Program-made: the position numbers and the translations under genes
Origin: Martinezella rhizogenes
Lineage (GTDB): Bacteria > Pseudomonadota > Alphaproteobacteria > Rhizobiales > Rhizobiaceae
DNA: 64,000 nt
Direction of reading: 5' to 3'
Assembly (NCBI GenBank): GCA_013322215.1
Contig: JAAMEZ010000047.1
Span: forward strand, 1-64,000
In this document: positions 25,596 through 34,173 of the stretch, in pieces
Numbering within the stretch: position 1 is the stretch's first letter
Layout: each line of letters begins with the position of its first letter
Notes under the pieces: model-generated
Told to the model about the DNA's origin: nothing
The model's input: only the letters and a program-made list of their open reading frames with translations
Databases searched by the model: none

Positions 25596-26510
25596 TTAAC
25601 GGAAGAGCGTCAGGATCTGCTGGGTCGACGAGTTGGCGATCGACAGGGACTGGACGGCCAGCTGCTGCTGCGTCTGCAGAGCAGACAGCTTGCTCGATTC
25701 TTCTTCCATGTTGGCGTCAACCAGTTTGCCAACGCCCGACTGGATCGAGTCGGAGAGCGAGGAAGCGAAGGTCGTCTGCAGGTCGATACGGCTGGAGACC
25801 GAACCAAGCTTCGAACCCAGGCTGGTCATGGAGTTCAGGGCGGTCTGAACCATGTTGAGCGCGCTGGAGATCTGGCCACCCGTCATGCTGCTGATGTCGA
25901 GGCTGAATACCGAAGCGCCGACGGTGCTGTCCTGCGTGCCGAGGATGCCCGAAGACGTGTCGATCGTGCCGGCTGCATTGGCGCCGAACAGAACGTTGCC
26001 GGTTGCGCCGGTATCGAAGGCGTAGGCGGTGGAGCTAACCGAAACGGTGCCGTTGGTGCCGCGGATGAAGGACGATACAACCGAAGCGGAATCGCCGCTC
26101 TTGGCCATGACCCAGTTTTCGCCGTTGAACGAAGCCGACTGAGCAACGCTCTGCAGCTGCTGCTGGAGCTGGGAGATTTCTTCCTGAACGGACTTCTTGT
26201 CGACCGACGGTTCCATCGCGGTTGCAAGCTTGTCCTTGATCTGGCCGACGATGTCGATGGCGCTGGTGACGGCGGTGGTCGCGGTGTCAACCTTGGCAGC
26301 GCCGAGGCCGAGAGCGTCGGAAACGGCGCCGATGGCGCTGTTGTCGGACTTCATGCTGGTGGCGATCGACCAGTAAGCGGCGTTGTCGGAAGCCTTGGAG
26401 ATGCGCAGGCCGGAAGAAACGGCGCTCTGCGTCTCCTGCAGGTTCGAGCCGATGTTGCGCAGCGTCTGGAGAGCAGCCATTGCGGCGTTGTTGGTAAGAA
26501 TGCTCGTCAT
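25596..26510 (-). CDS. Flagellin (near-identical to flagellin 4)
   Basis: 304-aa filament subunit. N-terminus MTSILTNNAAMAALQTLRNI; C-terminus ending in LSIANSSTQQILTLFR. It differs from the next flagellin gene by only about 30 residues by eye; long blocks are identical also in DNA. A Gly/Ser/Thr-rich exposed centre (about 140-200) offers many Ser/Thr side chains for glycosylation. Own promoter region with the conserved leader at 26550-26612 and its own terminator. Confidence 0.96.
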   Translation of the reverse strand: MTSILTNNAAMAALQTLRNIGSNLQETQSAVSSGLRISKASDNAAYWSIATSMKSDNSAIGAVSDALGLGAAKVDTATTAVTSAIDIVGQIKDKLATAMEPSVDKKSVQEEISQLQQQLQSVAQSASFNGENWVMAKSGDSASVVSSFIRGTNGTVSVSSTAYAFDTGATGNVLFGANAAGTIDTSSGILGTQDSTVGASVFSLDISSMTGGQISSALNMVQTALNSMTSLGSKLGSVSSRIDLQTTFASSLSDSIQSGVGKLVDANMEEESSKLSALQTQQQLAVQSLSIANSSTQQILTLFR

Positions 26511-26549
26511 GATATTTGCCCCTTTGGCAGTGGTTGAATAAGGGACATT

Positions 26550-26612
26550 CCGGACCTAAAACCGGTAACGGCATTCAGCATCATGCCTATTAACCAAATT
26601 CGTTAAGGTTAA
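26550..26612 (-). promoter_or_regulatory. Conserved leader of flagellin gene 3
   Basis: CCGG at 26550-26553 and 26562-26565 can pair; 17 bp further upstream lies the GGCATGA box (about 26581-26587), then an inverted repeat TTAACC/GGTTAA at 26590-26612 with 11-base spacing. Matches the arrangement in front of flagellin 2. Confidence 0.5.
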
Positions 26613-26690
26613 CTCGCCGCTTCGATGGTCTTAAGAAACAGCAATATAGTTAAGAAAAGCTGAACCGCCTTCGGCCGGAAAATATAAAAA

Positions 26691-26717
26691 AAACCGCGCC
26701 TTAGATAGGCGCGGTTA
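26691..26717 (-). terminator. Strong intrinsic terminator behind flagellin 4
   Basis: Perfect stem AACCGCGCC/GGCGCGGTT with 7-base loop and a run of eight T on the minus strand; 49 bp past the flagellin stop at 26766. Confidence 0.95.
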
Positions 26718-26765
26718 ACTTGTTGTTTAGGATTTTCGACCAACGCGAGGCGTTGGCGCTTCCTA

Positions 26766-27680
26766 TTAACGGAAGAGCGACAGGATCGACTGGGTCGAGG
26801 AGTTGGCGATCGACAGGGACTGGATGGCCAGCTGCTGCTGCGTCTGCAGAGCGGACAGCTTGCTCGATTCCTGTTCCATGTCGGCGTCAACCAGCTTGCC
26901 AACGCCCGACTGGATCGAGTCGGAGAGCGAGGAAGCGAAGCTCGTCTGCAGGTCGATACGGCTGGAGATGGAGCCGAGCTTCGAACCCAGGCTGGTCATG
27001 GAGTTCAGAGCGGTCTGAACCATGTTGAGCGCGCTGGAGATCTGGCCGGAGGTCATGCTGCTGATGTCGAGGCTGAATACCGAAGCGCCAACGGTGCTGT
27101 CCTTCGTGCCGAGGATGCCCGAGGTCGTGTCGATCGTGCCGGCCGAGTTTGCACCGAACAGAACGTTGCCGGTTGCGCCGGTGCTGAAGGCGTAAGAGCT
27201 CGTGCTGACCGAAACGGTGCCGTTGGTGCCGCGGATGAACGAGGAAACAACCGAAGCCGAACCGTTGTTTGCGGCCATGACCCAGTTTTCGCCGTTGAAC
27301 GAAGCCGACTGGGCAACGCTCTGCAGCTGCTGCTGCAGCTGGCCGATTTCTTCCTGAACCGAACCCTTGTCAACCGAGCCTTCCATGGCGGTTGCAAGCT
27401 TGTCCTTGATCTGGCCGACGATGTCGATGGCGCTGGTGACGGCCGTCGATGCGGTGTCAACCTTGGCAGCGCCGAGGCCGAGAGCGTCGGAAACGGCGCC
27501 GATGGCGCTGTTGTCGGACTTCATGCTGGTGGCGATCGACCAGTAAGCGGCGTTGTCGGAAGCCTTGGAGATGCGCAGGCCGGAAGAAACAGCCTGCTGC
27601 GTGTCCTGCAGGTTGCTGCTGATGTTCTGCAGCGTCTGGAGGGCGGCCATTGCGGAATTGTTAGTGATAATGCTGGTCAT
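26766..27680 (-). CDS. flaA: Flagellin, probably the principal subunit
   Basis: 304-aa flagellin with canonical ends: MTSIITNNSAMAALQTLQNI and LSIANSSTQSILSLFR; conserved DNAAYWSIATSMKSDNSAIG. The ATG at 27680 is preceded by AGGGGACACTCC. It is first of the array in transcription direction and has the strongest terminator, which is why flaA is suggested; in S. meliloti the first flagellin of the array, FlaA, is the major subunit. Divergent from the GT41 gene at 28012 with 331 bp between. Confidence 0.93.
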   Translation of the reverse strand: MTSIITNNSAMAALQTLQNISSNLQDTQQAVSSGLRISKASDNAAYWSIATSMKSDNSAIGAVSDALGLGAAKVDTASTAVTSAIDIVGQIKDKLATAMEGSVDKGSVQEEIGQLQQQLQSVAQSASFNGENWVMAANNGSASVVSSFIRGTNGTVSVSTSSYAFSTGATGNVLFGANSAGTIDTTSGILGTKDSTVGASVFSLDISSMTSGQISSALNMVQTALNSMTSLGSKLGSISSRIDLQTSFASSLSDSIQSGVGKLVDADMEQESSKLSALQTQQQLAIQSLSIANSSTQSILSLFR

Positions 27681-28011
27681 AGGAGTGTCCCCTGGAAACT
27701 GGATACAAAAGGAGGACATACCGGACTGAGATACCGGCGATGACGGAGCAGCTTCATGCCCCTCGATCCATTTTCCTAGAGGACCAAACCCGTCATGTCG
27801 CGAGGAAGTTCGCACCCATTGCTTGCCAATTTCTTAAATCCGGGGCCGGTGAACATCGCCTCTCGAGAACGTGGCTAAGAATCCGTAAAGGCAATTTCGA
27901 CCGGTGCTTCGGTTTCAGGCAAGCTCCGTGAGGGATCATGAGGCGAATCCATGATGCCGGCCCTCGACCTTCGGCGAGAGCCGGTCAACATATCGCTCGG
28001 AGTTCTCGCTC
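27681..28011. promoter_or_regulatory. Divergent promoter region flagellin 4 / GT41 gene
   Basis: 331 bp without a gene. On the minus side, the leader pair CCGG (27721-27724 and 27734-27737) and the GGCATGA box (27754-27760, spacing 18) match the other flagellin genes, but the TTAACC dyad is absent. The plus-strand side shows GGAG about 10 bases before the GTG start of the glycosyltransferase. No further motif is evident. Confidence 0.5.
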
Positions 28012-29955
28012 GTGAATACGAAAAATGCCTTTGTGACAGCGTCCAGCTTCTACCAAAAGGGGCAATATACGCGCGCACTCGAAACGCTGAACGAGCTGCT
28101 GAACATCGACAGGTCGCCCAAGACCTATGCACTCCTGGCAAAGACGCTGCTGAAACTCGGCTTCCGATCGGATGCGGCGAGCGCCTACGAGCTGGCCGGC
28201 CGGCAAAAGCCGCAGCGCGACGAATATCTTCGGGAAGCTCTGCTGCTGCACGGCGATTGCGGCAACGACGATCAGGCTCTCGCGATCGGAAGCCTGATCC
28301 TGCCCCTGGCATTCAAGGACCCGGACCTTGCCTTCATCCTCAGCCGCATTTTCCTCGGCCGTCAGCAAAAGGACCTGCTGACCGGCTTCAAGACCGTGCT
28401 CGTCGAAGGACCGGAACTCAAGCATCGCCAGATGGCCGCAAGGCTGCTGACCGACGATCTCTATGACGAAAGCAACCGGCACATCGTCGCGACCCTGTTC
28501 AAGAAGCATCCCGACCATGTCATTTTCCGCGCGCTCTACCTGATCTTCGCGCGCGAGGTGTCCGATCTGGCAGCTGTCGAAAAACATATGGCCCCGGTCA
28601 CGGCATCGCTTGCCCAGGGCAAGCTTGAGCACGTCATTCCCGACAATCCCTTCTTCCATCTCCACTGGTGCGGCGACGAGGCGATCAACAAGCTCGCGAT
28701 CCACGACACCGAACCGCTGCCGGCAGGCCATGCAGAAGCCCGCCGCAAACTGCCGCATACATGGGGCAGCAAGATCCGCATCGGCTACCTTTCCTCCGAC
28801 TTCTGGCCGGGGCATGCGACCATGAAGCTGATGCAGCGCGTCCTCGAGTTGCACGACAAGGATCGGTTCGAAATCACCCTTTTCGACCACTCGGAGGCGG
28901 CTCACCAGAAGGAGGAGGCCTTCGACTATTCGGCACTGGGGACGACGGTCGACATTCGCGGCCTTTCCAACCAAGCTGCAGCAGAAGCGATCCGCGCCCG
29001 CGGGATCGACATTCTCGTCGACCTCAAGGGACATACCAAGGGAAGCCGCGCTTTCATCCTCAACTACAAGCCCGCTCCGATCCAAGTCGCCTGGCTGGGC
29101 TTTCCCGGCACGACCGTCAATATCGACCTCGACTACATCATCGGCGACCATTACGTGCTGCCGGATCATTCGAAGGTGCATTTCCACGAAAAATTCTGCC
29201 GCCTGCCCGATTGCTACCAGCCGAACGACCCGATCAATCGTCCGAAGCCGCGGCAAACGACACGTGCGGAGCACGGGCTGCCCGAGGACGCCTTCGTCTA
29301 TGCCTCCTTCAACGGCAACCGCAAGATCACGCCGGAGATGGTCGACATATGGTGTAATATCCTCAAGCGCAGCAAGAACAGCGTGCTCTGGCTACTCTGC
29401 AACGGCCCGCGGGCGGAAGCCAATATCTGGGCGCGCCTGGAAGCCCGCGGCGTCAACCGCAAGCGAGTCGTCTTTACTACCCGCATTCGCTACGAGGACC
29501 ATATCGACCGCCAGCAGCTTGCCGATCTCGGCCTCGATACCTTCCCGGTTAACGGCCACACGACGACTTCGGAACAGCTGTGGGGCGGCCTGCCGGTCCT
29601 CACCATCAAGGGCACCAATTTCGCTTCGCGCGTCAGCGAAAGCCTGCTGAATGCCATCGGCCTGCCGGAACTGGTGGCCGAGGACGAGAGGGCTTATGAG
29701 GACATGGCGGTACAGCTCGCCGGCCAGCCGGAGCGGATCGCCCAGTTCAAGGAAAGGCTGGCGGCCAATCGCTACATCAAGCCGCTCTTCGATGCAGAGC
29801 GCTTCACGCACCACCTGGAGGCGGCCTTCGAGATGATGGCGGTGCGAGCCAAGCAGGGTCTCGCTCCCGATCACATGGACGTGCCGGCGCTACCGGTGCG
29901 CACGGAACCGTTCATGGAAGACGACCGGAACTCCGCAGCAATCGCGGCCGAGTAA
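28012..29955 (+). CDS. TPR-GT41 protein O-glycosyltransferase, FlmG-like
   Basis: 647-aa cytosolic protein with N-terminal TPR-like helices (about 1-110: ASSFYQKGQYTRALETLNEL; YALLAKTLLKLGF) and a C-terminal GT41 (OGT/SPINDLY) catalytic region. Motifs: IRIGYLSSDFWPGHATMKLM (OGT active-site His region), DILVDLKGHTKGSR, IQVAWLGFPGTT, ASFNGNRKITPEMVDIW (Lys of the nucleotide site), LGLDTFPVNGHTTTSEQLW and FASRVSESLLNAIGLPEL. Caulobacter FlmG has the same order of domains and glycosylates flagellins after binding them by its TPR part. Location beside four flagellin genes makes a flagellin Ser/Thr glycosyltransferase the best inference. GTG start; donor sugar unknown. Confidence 0.85.
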   Translation: MNTKNAFVTASSFYQKGQYTRALETLNELLNIDRSPKTYALLAKTLLKLGFRSDAASAYELAGRQKPQRDEYLREALLLHGDCGNDDQALAIGSLILPLAFKDPDLAFILSRIFLGRQQKDLLTGFKTVLVEGPELKHRQMAARLLTDDLYDESNRHIVATLFKKHPDHVIFRALYLIFAREVSDLAAVEKHMAPVTASLAQGKLEHVIPDNPFFHLHWCGDEAINKLAIHDTEPLPAGHAEARRKLPHTWGSKIRIGYLSSDFWPGHATMKLMQRVLELHDKDRFEITLFDHSEAAHQKEEAFDYSALGTTVDIRGLSNQAAAEAIRARGIDILVDLKGHTKGSRAFILNYKPAPIQVAWLGFPGTTVNIDLDYIIGDHYVLPDHSKVHFHEKFCRLPDCYQPNDPINRPKPRQTTRAEHGLPEDAFVYASFNGNRKITPEMVDIWCNILKRSKNSVLWLLCNGPRAEANIWARLEARGVNRKRVVFTTRIRYEDHIDRQQLADLGLDTFPVNGHTTTSEQLWGGLPVLTIKGTNFASRVSESLLNAIGLPELVAEDERAYEDMAVQLAGQPERIAQFKERLAANRYIKPLFDAERFTHHLEAAFEMMAVRAKQGLAPDHMDVPALPVRTEPFMEDDRNSAAIAAE

Positions 29956-29961
29956 GCTCAG

Positions 29962-29992
29962 CGATCGCCGGAGCGAAAATCTCCGGCGATCG
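29962..29992. terminator. Hairpin between convergent GT41 and fliP
   Basis: Perfect 12-bp inverted repeat CGATCGCCGGAG/CTCCGGCGATCG with 7-base loop; T-rich only on the plus side (TCTTATACTTGC). It probably serves mainly the glycosyltransferase transcript. Confidence 0.7.
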
Positions 29993-30008
29993 TCTTATAC
30001 TTGCTTTC

Positions 30009-30767
30009 TCAGTGGAAAGAGCGGACCAGGCTGCCGACCAAAAGGTTCCAGCCGTCGATCAGCACGAAAAAGAGAATCTTGAACGGCAGTGAGATCGAAG
30101 TCGGCGGCAGCATCATCATGCCCATCGCCATGACGATGGTCGACACGATCAGGTCGATGACGAGAAACGGCAGTACCACAAGGAAGCCGATTTCGAAGCC
30201 GCGGCGGATCTCCGAGATCATGAAGGCCGGGATCAGGACACGATAGTCGATCTTGTTGTCGACAACGGTCGTCTGGCCACGCTCCTGCGCCAGATCGACG
30301 AAAAGCTTCAGATCCTTGTCGCGCGTGTTGTTGGACATGAAGGTACGGAACGGCTCAGCGATGCGCTGCACCGCATCGGCTTCCGAAATCTGATTGGCAA
30401 GCAGCGGCTGCACGCCATCCTTCCAGGCCTGATCGAAGGTCGGCGACATGACATAGAAAGTCATGAACAAAGCAAGGCTGAGCAGGATCATGTTCGACGG
30501 CGTCGTCGAAAGGCCCATGCCGGTGCGCAGGATCGAAAAGGCGATGATGAAGCGCGGAAAGCTCGTCACCATGATCAGGATGCCTGGCGCGATCGACAGG
30601 ATCGTCAACAGCCCGAATGTGCGGATGATCCAGGCGGCAACAGAGCCGTTGACCGGCGCGTTCAGAAGATCGGTCGGAAGCTGTTGCGACAATTGCTGCG
30701 CCATCGCCAGTTCAGGCGAGAATGCAACAATCACTAATATAGATAGGGCAAGTGCTAATCGACTCAT
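30009..30767 (-). CDS. fliP: FliP, flagellar export gate protein
   Basis: 252-aa core of the FliPQR export channel. Signal-like N-terminus (LALALSILVIVAFSPELAMA), then TILSIAPGILIMVTSFPRFI, FSILRTGMGLSTTPSNMIL, and the C-terminal LIPAFMISEIRRGFEIGFLV. Length typical. Last gene of the flgF-...-fliP operon; overlaps fliL by 4 bp. Confidence 0.97.
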   Translation of the reverse strand: MSRLALALSILVIVAFSPELAMAQQLSQQLPTDLLNAPVNGSVAAWIIRTFGLLTILSIAPGILIMVTSFPRFIIAFSILRTGMGLSTTPSNMILLSLALFMTFYVMSPTFDQAWKDGVQPLLANQISEADAVQRIAEPFRTFMSNNTRDKDLKLFVDLAQERGQTTVVDNKIDYRVLIPAFMISEIRRGFEIGFLVVLPFLVIDLIVSTIVMAMGMMMLPPTSISLPFKILFFVLIDGWNLLVGSLVRSFH

Positions 30768-31258
30768 TCGATCACGAAAGTTCTGAACATAACTTTCGTT
30801 ACTCGTCCTTCCGAGCGCAGGTCAACACGCTCCTGAATGTCATCCCGAAGATATTGCAGGCCGCGTGCACCTTCGATCTGCTGCAAGGAAACCGTGCGTA
30901 TGTAGGCAAGGATATCCTGATGGATCGCCTGGGCGAGCTGAGGGTCCGGCTGCCCCTTGAAAACCAGCGCAAGCTCCAGCCTGATCCAGCTCTGCGAGGG
31001 ATAGGCGAGATTGGTGGTGATCGGATCGAGCGGGATGATTCCGTTCGCCTGGGCGGTCGCCGCAGCCTGCTTGCTGTCACCGCCGGCCTTTGCAGTCGCC
31101 TGGACCGCAGCGGTGGCCTGCTTGATCCGCGGCGCCACCATGGTTCCCAGCACCCAGCCGCCACCGCCGCCGAGCACGGTCAGCACCAGCAGGCCGACGA
31201 TCATCATGATCAGCGGCGATCCCTTGCCCTTTGCCGGTTCGTCTGCGGCTACTGCCAT
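30764..31258 (-). CDS. fliL: FliL, stator-associated basal body protein
   Basis: 164-aa inner-membrane protein, single anchor (PLIMMIVGLLVLTVLGGGGG), periplasmic stomatin-like domain with NLAYPSQSWIRLELALVF and C-terminal VDLRSEGRVTKVMFRTFVIE, the usual FliL end. It stabilises stators near the rotor. Overlaps fliP by 4 bp. Confidence 0.93.
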   Translation of the reverse strand: MAVAADEPAKGKGSPLIMMIVGLLVLTVLGGGGGWVLGTMVAPRIKQATAAVQATAKAGGDSKQAAATAQANGIIPLDPITTNLAYPSQSWIRLELALVFKGQPDPQLAQAIHQDILAYIRTVSLQQIEGARGLQYLRDDIQERVDLRSEGRVTKVMFRTFVIE

Positions 31259-31292
31259 ATCCCTATCCGTCCACTATCAAATCAGAGCCAAA

Positions 31293-32006
31293 TCAGAGCG
31301 GCGAGAGCAGGTCGACGGCCTGCTGTCCCCTCGGAGGCTGCTGTATTTCCGTCAGACGACCACGGCCGCCATAGGAGATGCGTGCCTCGGCGATCTTGTC
31401 GTAGGAGATGGTATTCTCCGAGGTCACGTCCTGCGGCCGGACAATGCCGGCGACGTTGAGAATACGGATTTCCTGGTTCATACGCACTTCCTGCGAGCCG
31501 CTGATCATCAGGTTGCCGTTTTCGAGAATGCCGGTCACGACAGCTGCGACCAGAAGATTGATCTGCTCGGAGCGCTGCATCTTACCCTTGGCGTCGGTGC
31601 TGGTGTCGGAGCCCGAAGTCGCATCGGCATTGGTGCTGGGCTGCCAGCCGAAAATCTTGGCGGTAATGTTCCAGTTCATATCGCTCTTGTTCGTGCGATT
31701 GCGATTGGTCTCGTTGTCCCAATTCGCCTTATCGTCGATCTTGATCGTCACCGTCAGGATGTCGCCGACATTGAGCGCGCGCGCGTCCTTGAAAAGGGCG
31801 GCCTGCGAATCATTCCAGAGCGAATAGCCCTGCGCGACCTGATGCGGCCGCTTCGGATATTGCGACATCTGCGGCGTCTGCGCATATTGCAGGCCGCTGC
31901 CGATCGGACTCATGGCAGGCGCCCTGCCGATTTCCTTGAGGGCCTGCGACTGGCAACCGGCGAGGAAGACGACGATTGCGCAGGCGGCCGTAAGACGCTG
32001 GTTCAT
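31293..32006 (-). CDS. flgH: FlgH, L-ring lipoprotein
   Basis: 237-aa outer-membrane L-ring subunit. Lipoprotein signal with lipobox LAGC at residues 16-19 (VVFLAGCQSQAL). Family motifs: LFKDARALNVGDILTVTIKI, NLMISGSQEVRMNQEIRILN and VAGIVRPQDVTSENTISYDK. The ATG at 32006 gives a proper lipoprotein signal; the open frame further upstream is an artefact. Overlaps the motE stop by 4 bp. Confidence 0.96.
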   Translation of the reverse strand: MNQRLTAACAIVVFLAGCQSQALKEIGRAPAMSPIGSGLQYAQTPQMSQYPKRPHQVAQGYSLWNDSQAALFKDARALNVGDILTVTIKIDDKANWDNETNRNRTNKSDMNWNITAKIFGWQPSTNADATSGSDTSTDAKGKMQRSEQINLLVAAVVTGILENGNLMISGSQEVRMNQEIRILNVAGIVRPQDVTSENTISYDKIAEARISYGGRGRLTEIQQPPRGQQAVDLLSPL

Positions 32007-32542
32007 GAGGGATCCTTCGACTTCGATGTATTCGGGTCGGATGCGCTGGCGATGATATTGGTGATGACGGCCGCCTTCTTCGCATCCATTTCCGCGAGGA
32101 TCAGGCTCGACTGACGCGCAGAAAGCTTCATGATGATGGCCGCTGCGATGACCGTCCTCACGTCGTTGAGACTGGCGGCAGCGGCATCCGGCTTCATGTT
32201 CTTGTAGATATCGACCAGGCCGAGATCGGCCGTCTTGAGGAAGTCGTCGCGGCGTTTCAGCCAATCCTCATATTCAGCCTTGCGCTTCTCCATGGTAGCG
32301 ATGCGCTGATCGACATCCGCCTGGAGTTTTTCCAGTTCCTGCTTCTGAAGCAGATAGCGTTGATCGCGGGCCGGATCGGCAATGTTGGTGCAGAACTGCC
32401 GGATCTCATCCTGGCTGGAGGCGGGATCGGTAACCGGCTTCGGCGCTTCCTGCGCCAAAGCCGTACCAAGTGACAAGAGCAAGGCGCTTGTTGCAAGACT
32501 GCAGGAAATCAGCGCACTTCTGGCAATGGCGGTCAATATCAT
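32003..32542 (-). CDS. motE: MotE, periplasmic chaperone of MotC
   Basis: 179-aa secreted protein with signal peptide (ISCSLATSALLLSLGTALA), a coiled-coil (ELEKLQADVDQRIATMEKRK) and an MgtE-N-like helical end (DVRTVIAAAIIMKLSARQSS; LILAEMDAKKAAVITNIIA). In S. meliloti MotE stabilises MotC and forms disulfide-linked dimers; one Cys is present near residue 51 (QFCTNIADPARDQR). Between flgI and flgH, overlapping both by 4 bp. Confidence 0.9.
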   Translation of the reverse strand: MILTAIARSALISCSLATSALLLSLGTALAQEAPKPVTDPASSQDEIRQFCTNIADPARDQRYLLQKQELEKLQADVDQRIATMEKRKAEYEDWLKRRDDFLKTADLGLVDIYKNMKPDAAAASLNDVRTVIAAAIIMKLSARQSSLILAEMDAKKAAVITNIIASASDPNTSKSKDPS

Positions 32543-33657
32543 TGCAATACGAGCTCCGCTTGCAGGGCGCCGGCCGACTTGATGCCTTGCAGGATGGCGA
32601 TGATGCCGTCCGGCTTGACGCCGATATTGTTGAGACCCGAGACCAACGTCTTCAGATCAGGTCCTTCCAGCACCGCCACGCGGCCGCCGCTCTTGGTGGC
32701 GGTGATATCGGTCTGGTCCTGGATCGCCGTCTGGCCATCCGAGAAGGGTTCGGGCTGGATCACCTGCGGATTCTCGCTGACCTGCACGGTCAGCGTTCCG
32801 TAGCTGACGGCGACCGGCGAGACGCGGACATCGGCGCCGATGACGATCGTTCCGGTGCGCTCGTTAATGACGACCTTGGCCGGCGTATCTGTCTGGACGT
32901 TGAGATTTTCGATGTCGGCCATCAGCCGCGTCAGATCCGCCATCTTCGGCTTGGCGATCGTCACCTCCTGCGAATCCTTGGCTTCTGCGATCGGCGCGCC
33001 GTAACGCGAGGTCGCCCAGGTATTGACCGTGTCGGCGATGCGGATCGAGGTGGAAAAGTCCGGATTGCGCAGTTGCAGGACCAGATTGACGGAATCCTTG
33101 AAACGCGACGGCAATTCGCGCTCGATGATGGCGCCGCCGGGCACGCGGCCGGCCGTCGTCACACCTTCGGTCACCGTGGCGGCAGCCCCCTGAGCCTGAA
33201 AACCGGATACGATGACGGAGCCTTGCGCCACGGCATAGATCTGGCCGTCGGCGCCGCTCAGCGAGGTCATGATCAGCGTGCCGCCGCGCAGCGACGTCGC
33301 ATCGCCGAGCGAGCTGACCGTCACGTCGATGCGGCTGCCTGGACTTGCAAAAGGCGGCAGGTTCGCCGTCACCATGACGGCGGCGGTATTCTTGGCGGCG
33401 GATTGACCGCCTTGCGTCGAGATGCCGAGGTTCTGCAGCATCGCGCGCATGGATTGCTCGGTGAATGGCGAAGAACGCAGACCGTCGCCGGTCCCCTGGA
33501 GACCGACAATCAGACCGTAGCCGATCAGCTGGTTGTCGCGACCCGATTGCAGCGACGCGATGTCCTTGATGCGCGATTGCATTGCCGCAGCCGGATCCGC
33601 GATGATCAGGCTCGGCAATGCGAAGAGAACTGCTAGAAATTGACGAAGCCGTTTCAT
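32539..33657 (-). CDS. flgI: FlgI, P-ring protein
   Basis: 372-aa periplasmic P-ring subunit with signal peptide (LAVLFALPSLIIADPAAA). Motifs: RIKDIASLQSGRDNQLIGYG, LIVGLQGTGDGLRSSPFTEQ, NTAAVMVTANLPPFASPGSR and VVINERTGTIVIGADVRVSP. Length typical. Overlaps flgA and motE by 4 bp each. Confidence 0.97.
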   Translation of the reverse strand: MKRLRQFLAVLFALPSLIIADPAAAMQSRIKDIASLQSGRDNQLIGYGLIVGLQGTGDGLRSSPFTEQSMRAMLQNLGISTQGGQSAAKNTAAVMVTANLPPFASPGSRIDVTVSSLGDATSLRGGTLIMTSLSGADGQIYAVAQGSVIVSGFQAQGAAATVTEGVTTAGRVPGGAIIERELPSRFKDSVNLVLQLRNPDFSTSIRIADTVNTWATSRYGAPIAEAKDSQEVTIAKPKMADLTRLMADIENLNVQTDTPAKVVINERTGTIVIGADVRVSPVAVSYGTLTVQVSENPQVIQPEPFSDGQTAIQDQTDITATKSGGRVAVLEGPDLKTLVSGLNNIGVKPDGIIAILQGIKSAGALQAELVLQ

Positions 33658-34154
33658 TTCGCAACCACGCGGATCGTACCGTTTTGCAGGACCGTGCCGT
33701 TGACGATGATGCCGGAGTCCATATTACGGGCACGGACGTTGTCGCCGACGGCGCCATCATCCAGCGGCGTGCCCGCCGCCGTGATCGTCATGCTGCCCAT
33801 GCTCATCACCAGACGGACGTTGGAGCCGCGCGTCACCGCATAGGGCTGGCGCAATGCCGAGATCGAGATCGTGCGGCCGGGAAGAAGTGTGCGCTTCGAC
33901 ACAAGGCCGGTGACATCGCGAAGCCGCTTGGCATAGTCGCCGGTCAGGTTGGGGTTGGTGACCTCGACCTCCTCGAGTTGGCCGCTGCTGATGATATCGC
34001 CCGGATAGATCGTCTCGGTCGGCACCACGGCGGTTCCGAGACTTGCTCCATCGGTACTCTGCGCACCGGCGGGCGCAGCCGACGCGAATACGACGGAGAG
34101 GCTCGCTGCGGCGAACCATGCCATTGCCAAGCTTTTCATCCGGCGAAACCTCAT
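33654..34154 (-). CDS. flgA: FlgA, P-ring assembly chaperone
   Basis: 166-aa periplasmic chaperone with signal peptide (about 1-31) and SAF-like domain: IYPGDIISSGQLEEVEV, RTLLPGRTISISALRQPYAV and the C-terminal VRARNMDSGIIVNGTVLQNG. It delivers FlgI for P-ring assembly; flgI is the next gene. Confidence 0.92.
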   Translation of the reverse strand: MRFRRMKSLAMAWFAAASLSVVFASAAPAGAQSTDGASLGTAVVPTETIYPGDIISSGQLEEVEVTNPNLTGDYAKRLRDVTGLVSKRTLLPGRTISISALRQPYAVTRGSNVRLVMSMGSMTITAAGTPLDDGAVGDNVRARNMDSGIIVNGTVLQNGTIRVVAK

Positions 34155-34173
34155 GTTCGGCCCGTCCCTCTCG

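Noticed and set aside
28012..29274. 429-aa minus-strand frame opposite the GT41 gene
   Set aside because: Antisense shadow; the plus frame has full GT41 motifs.
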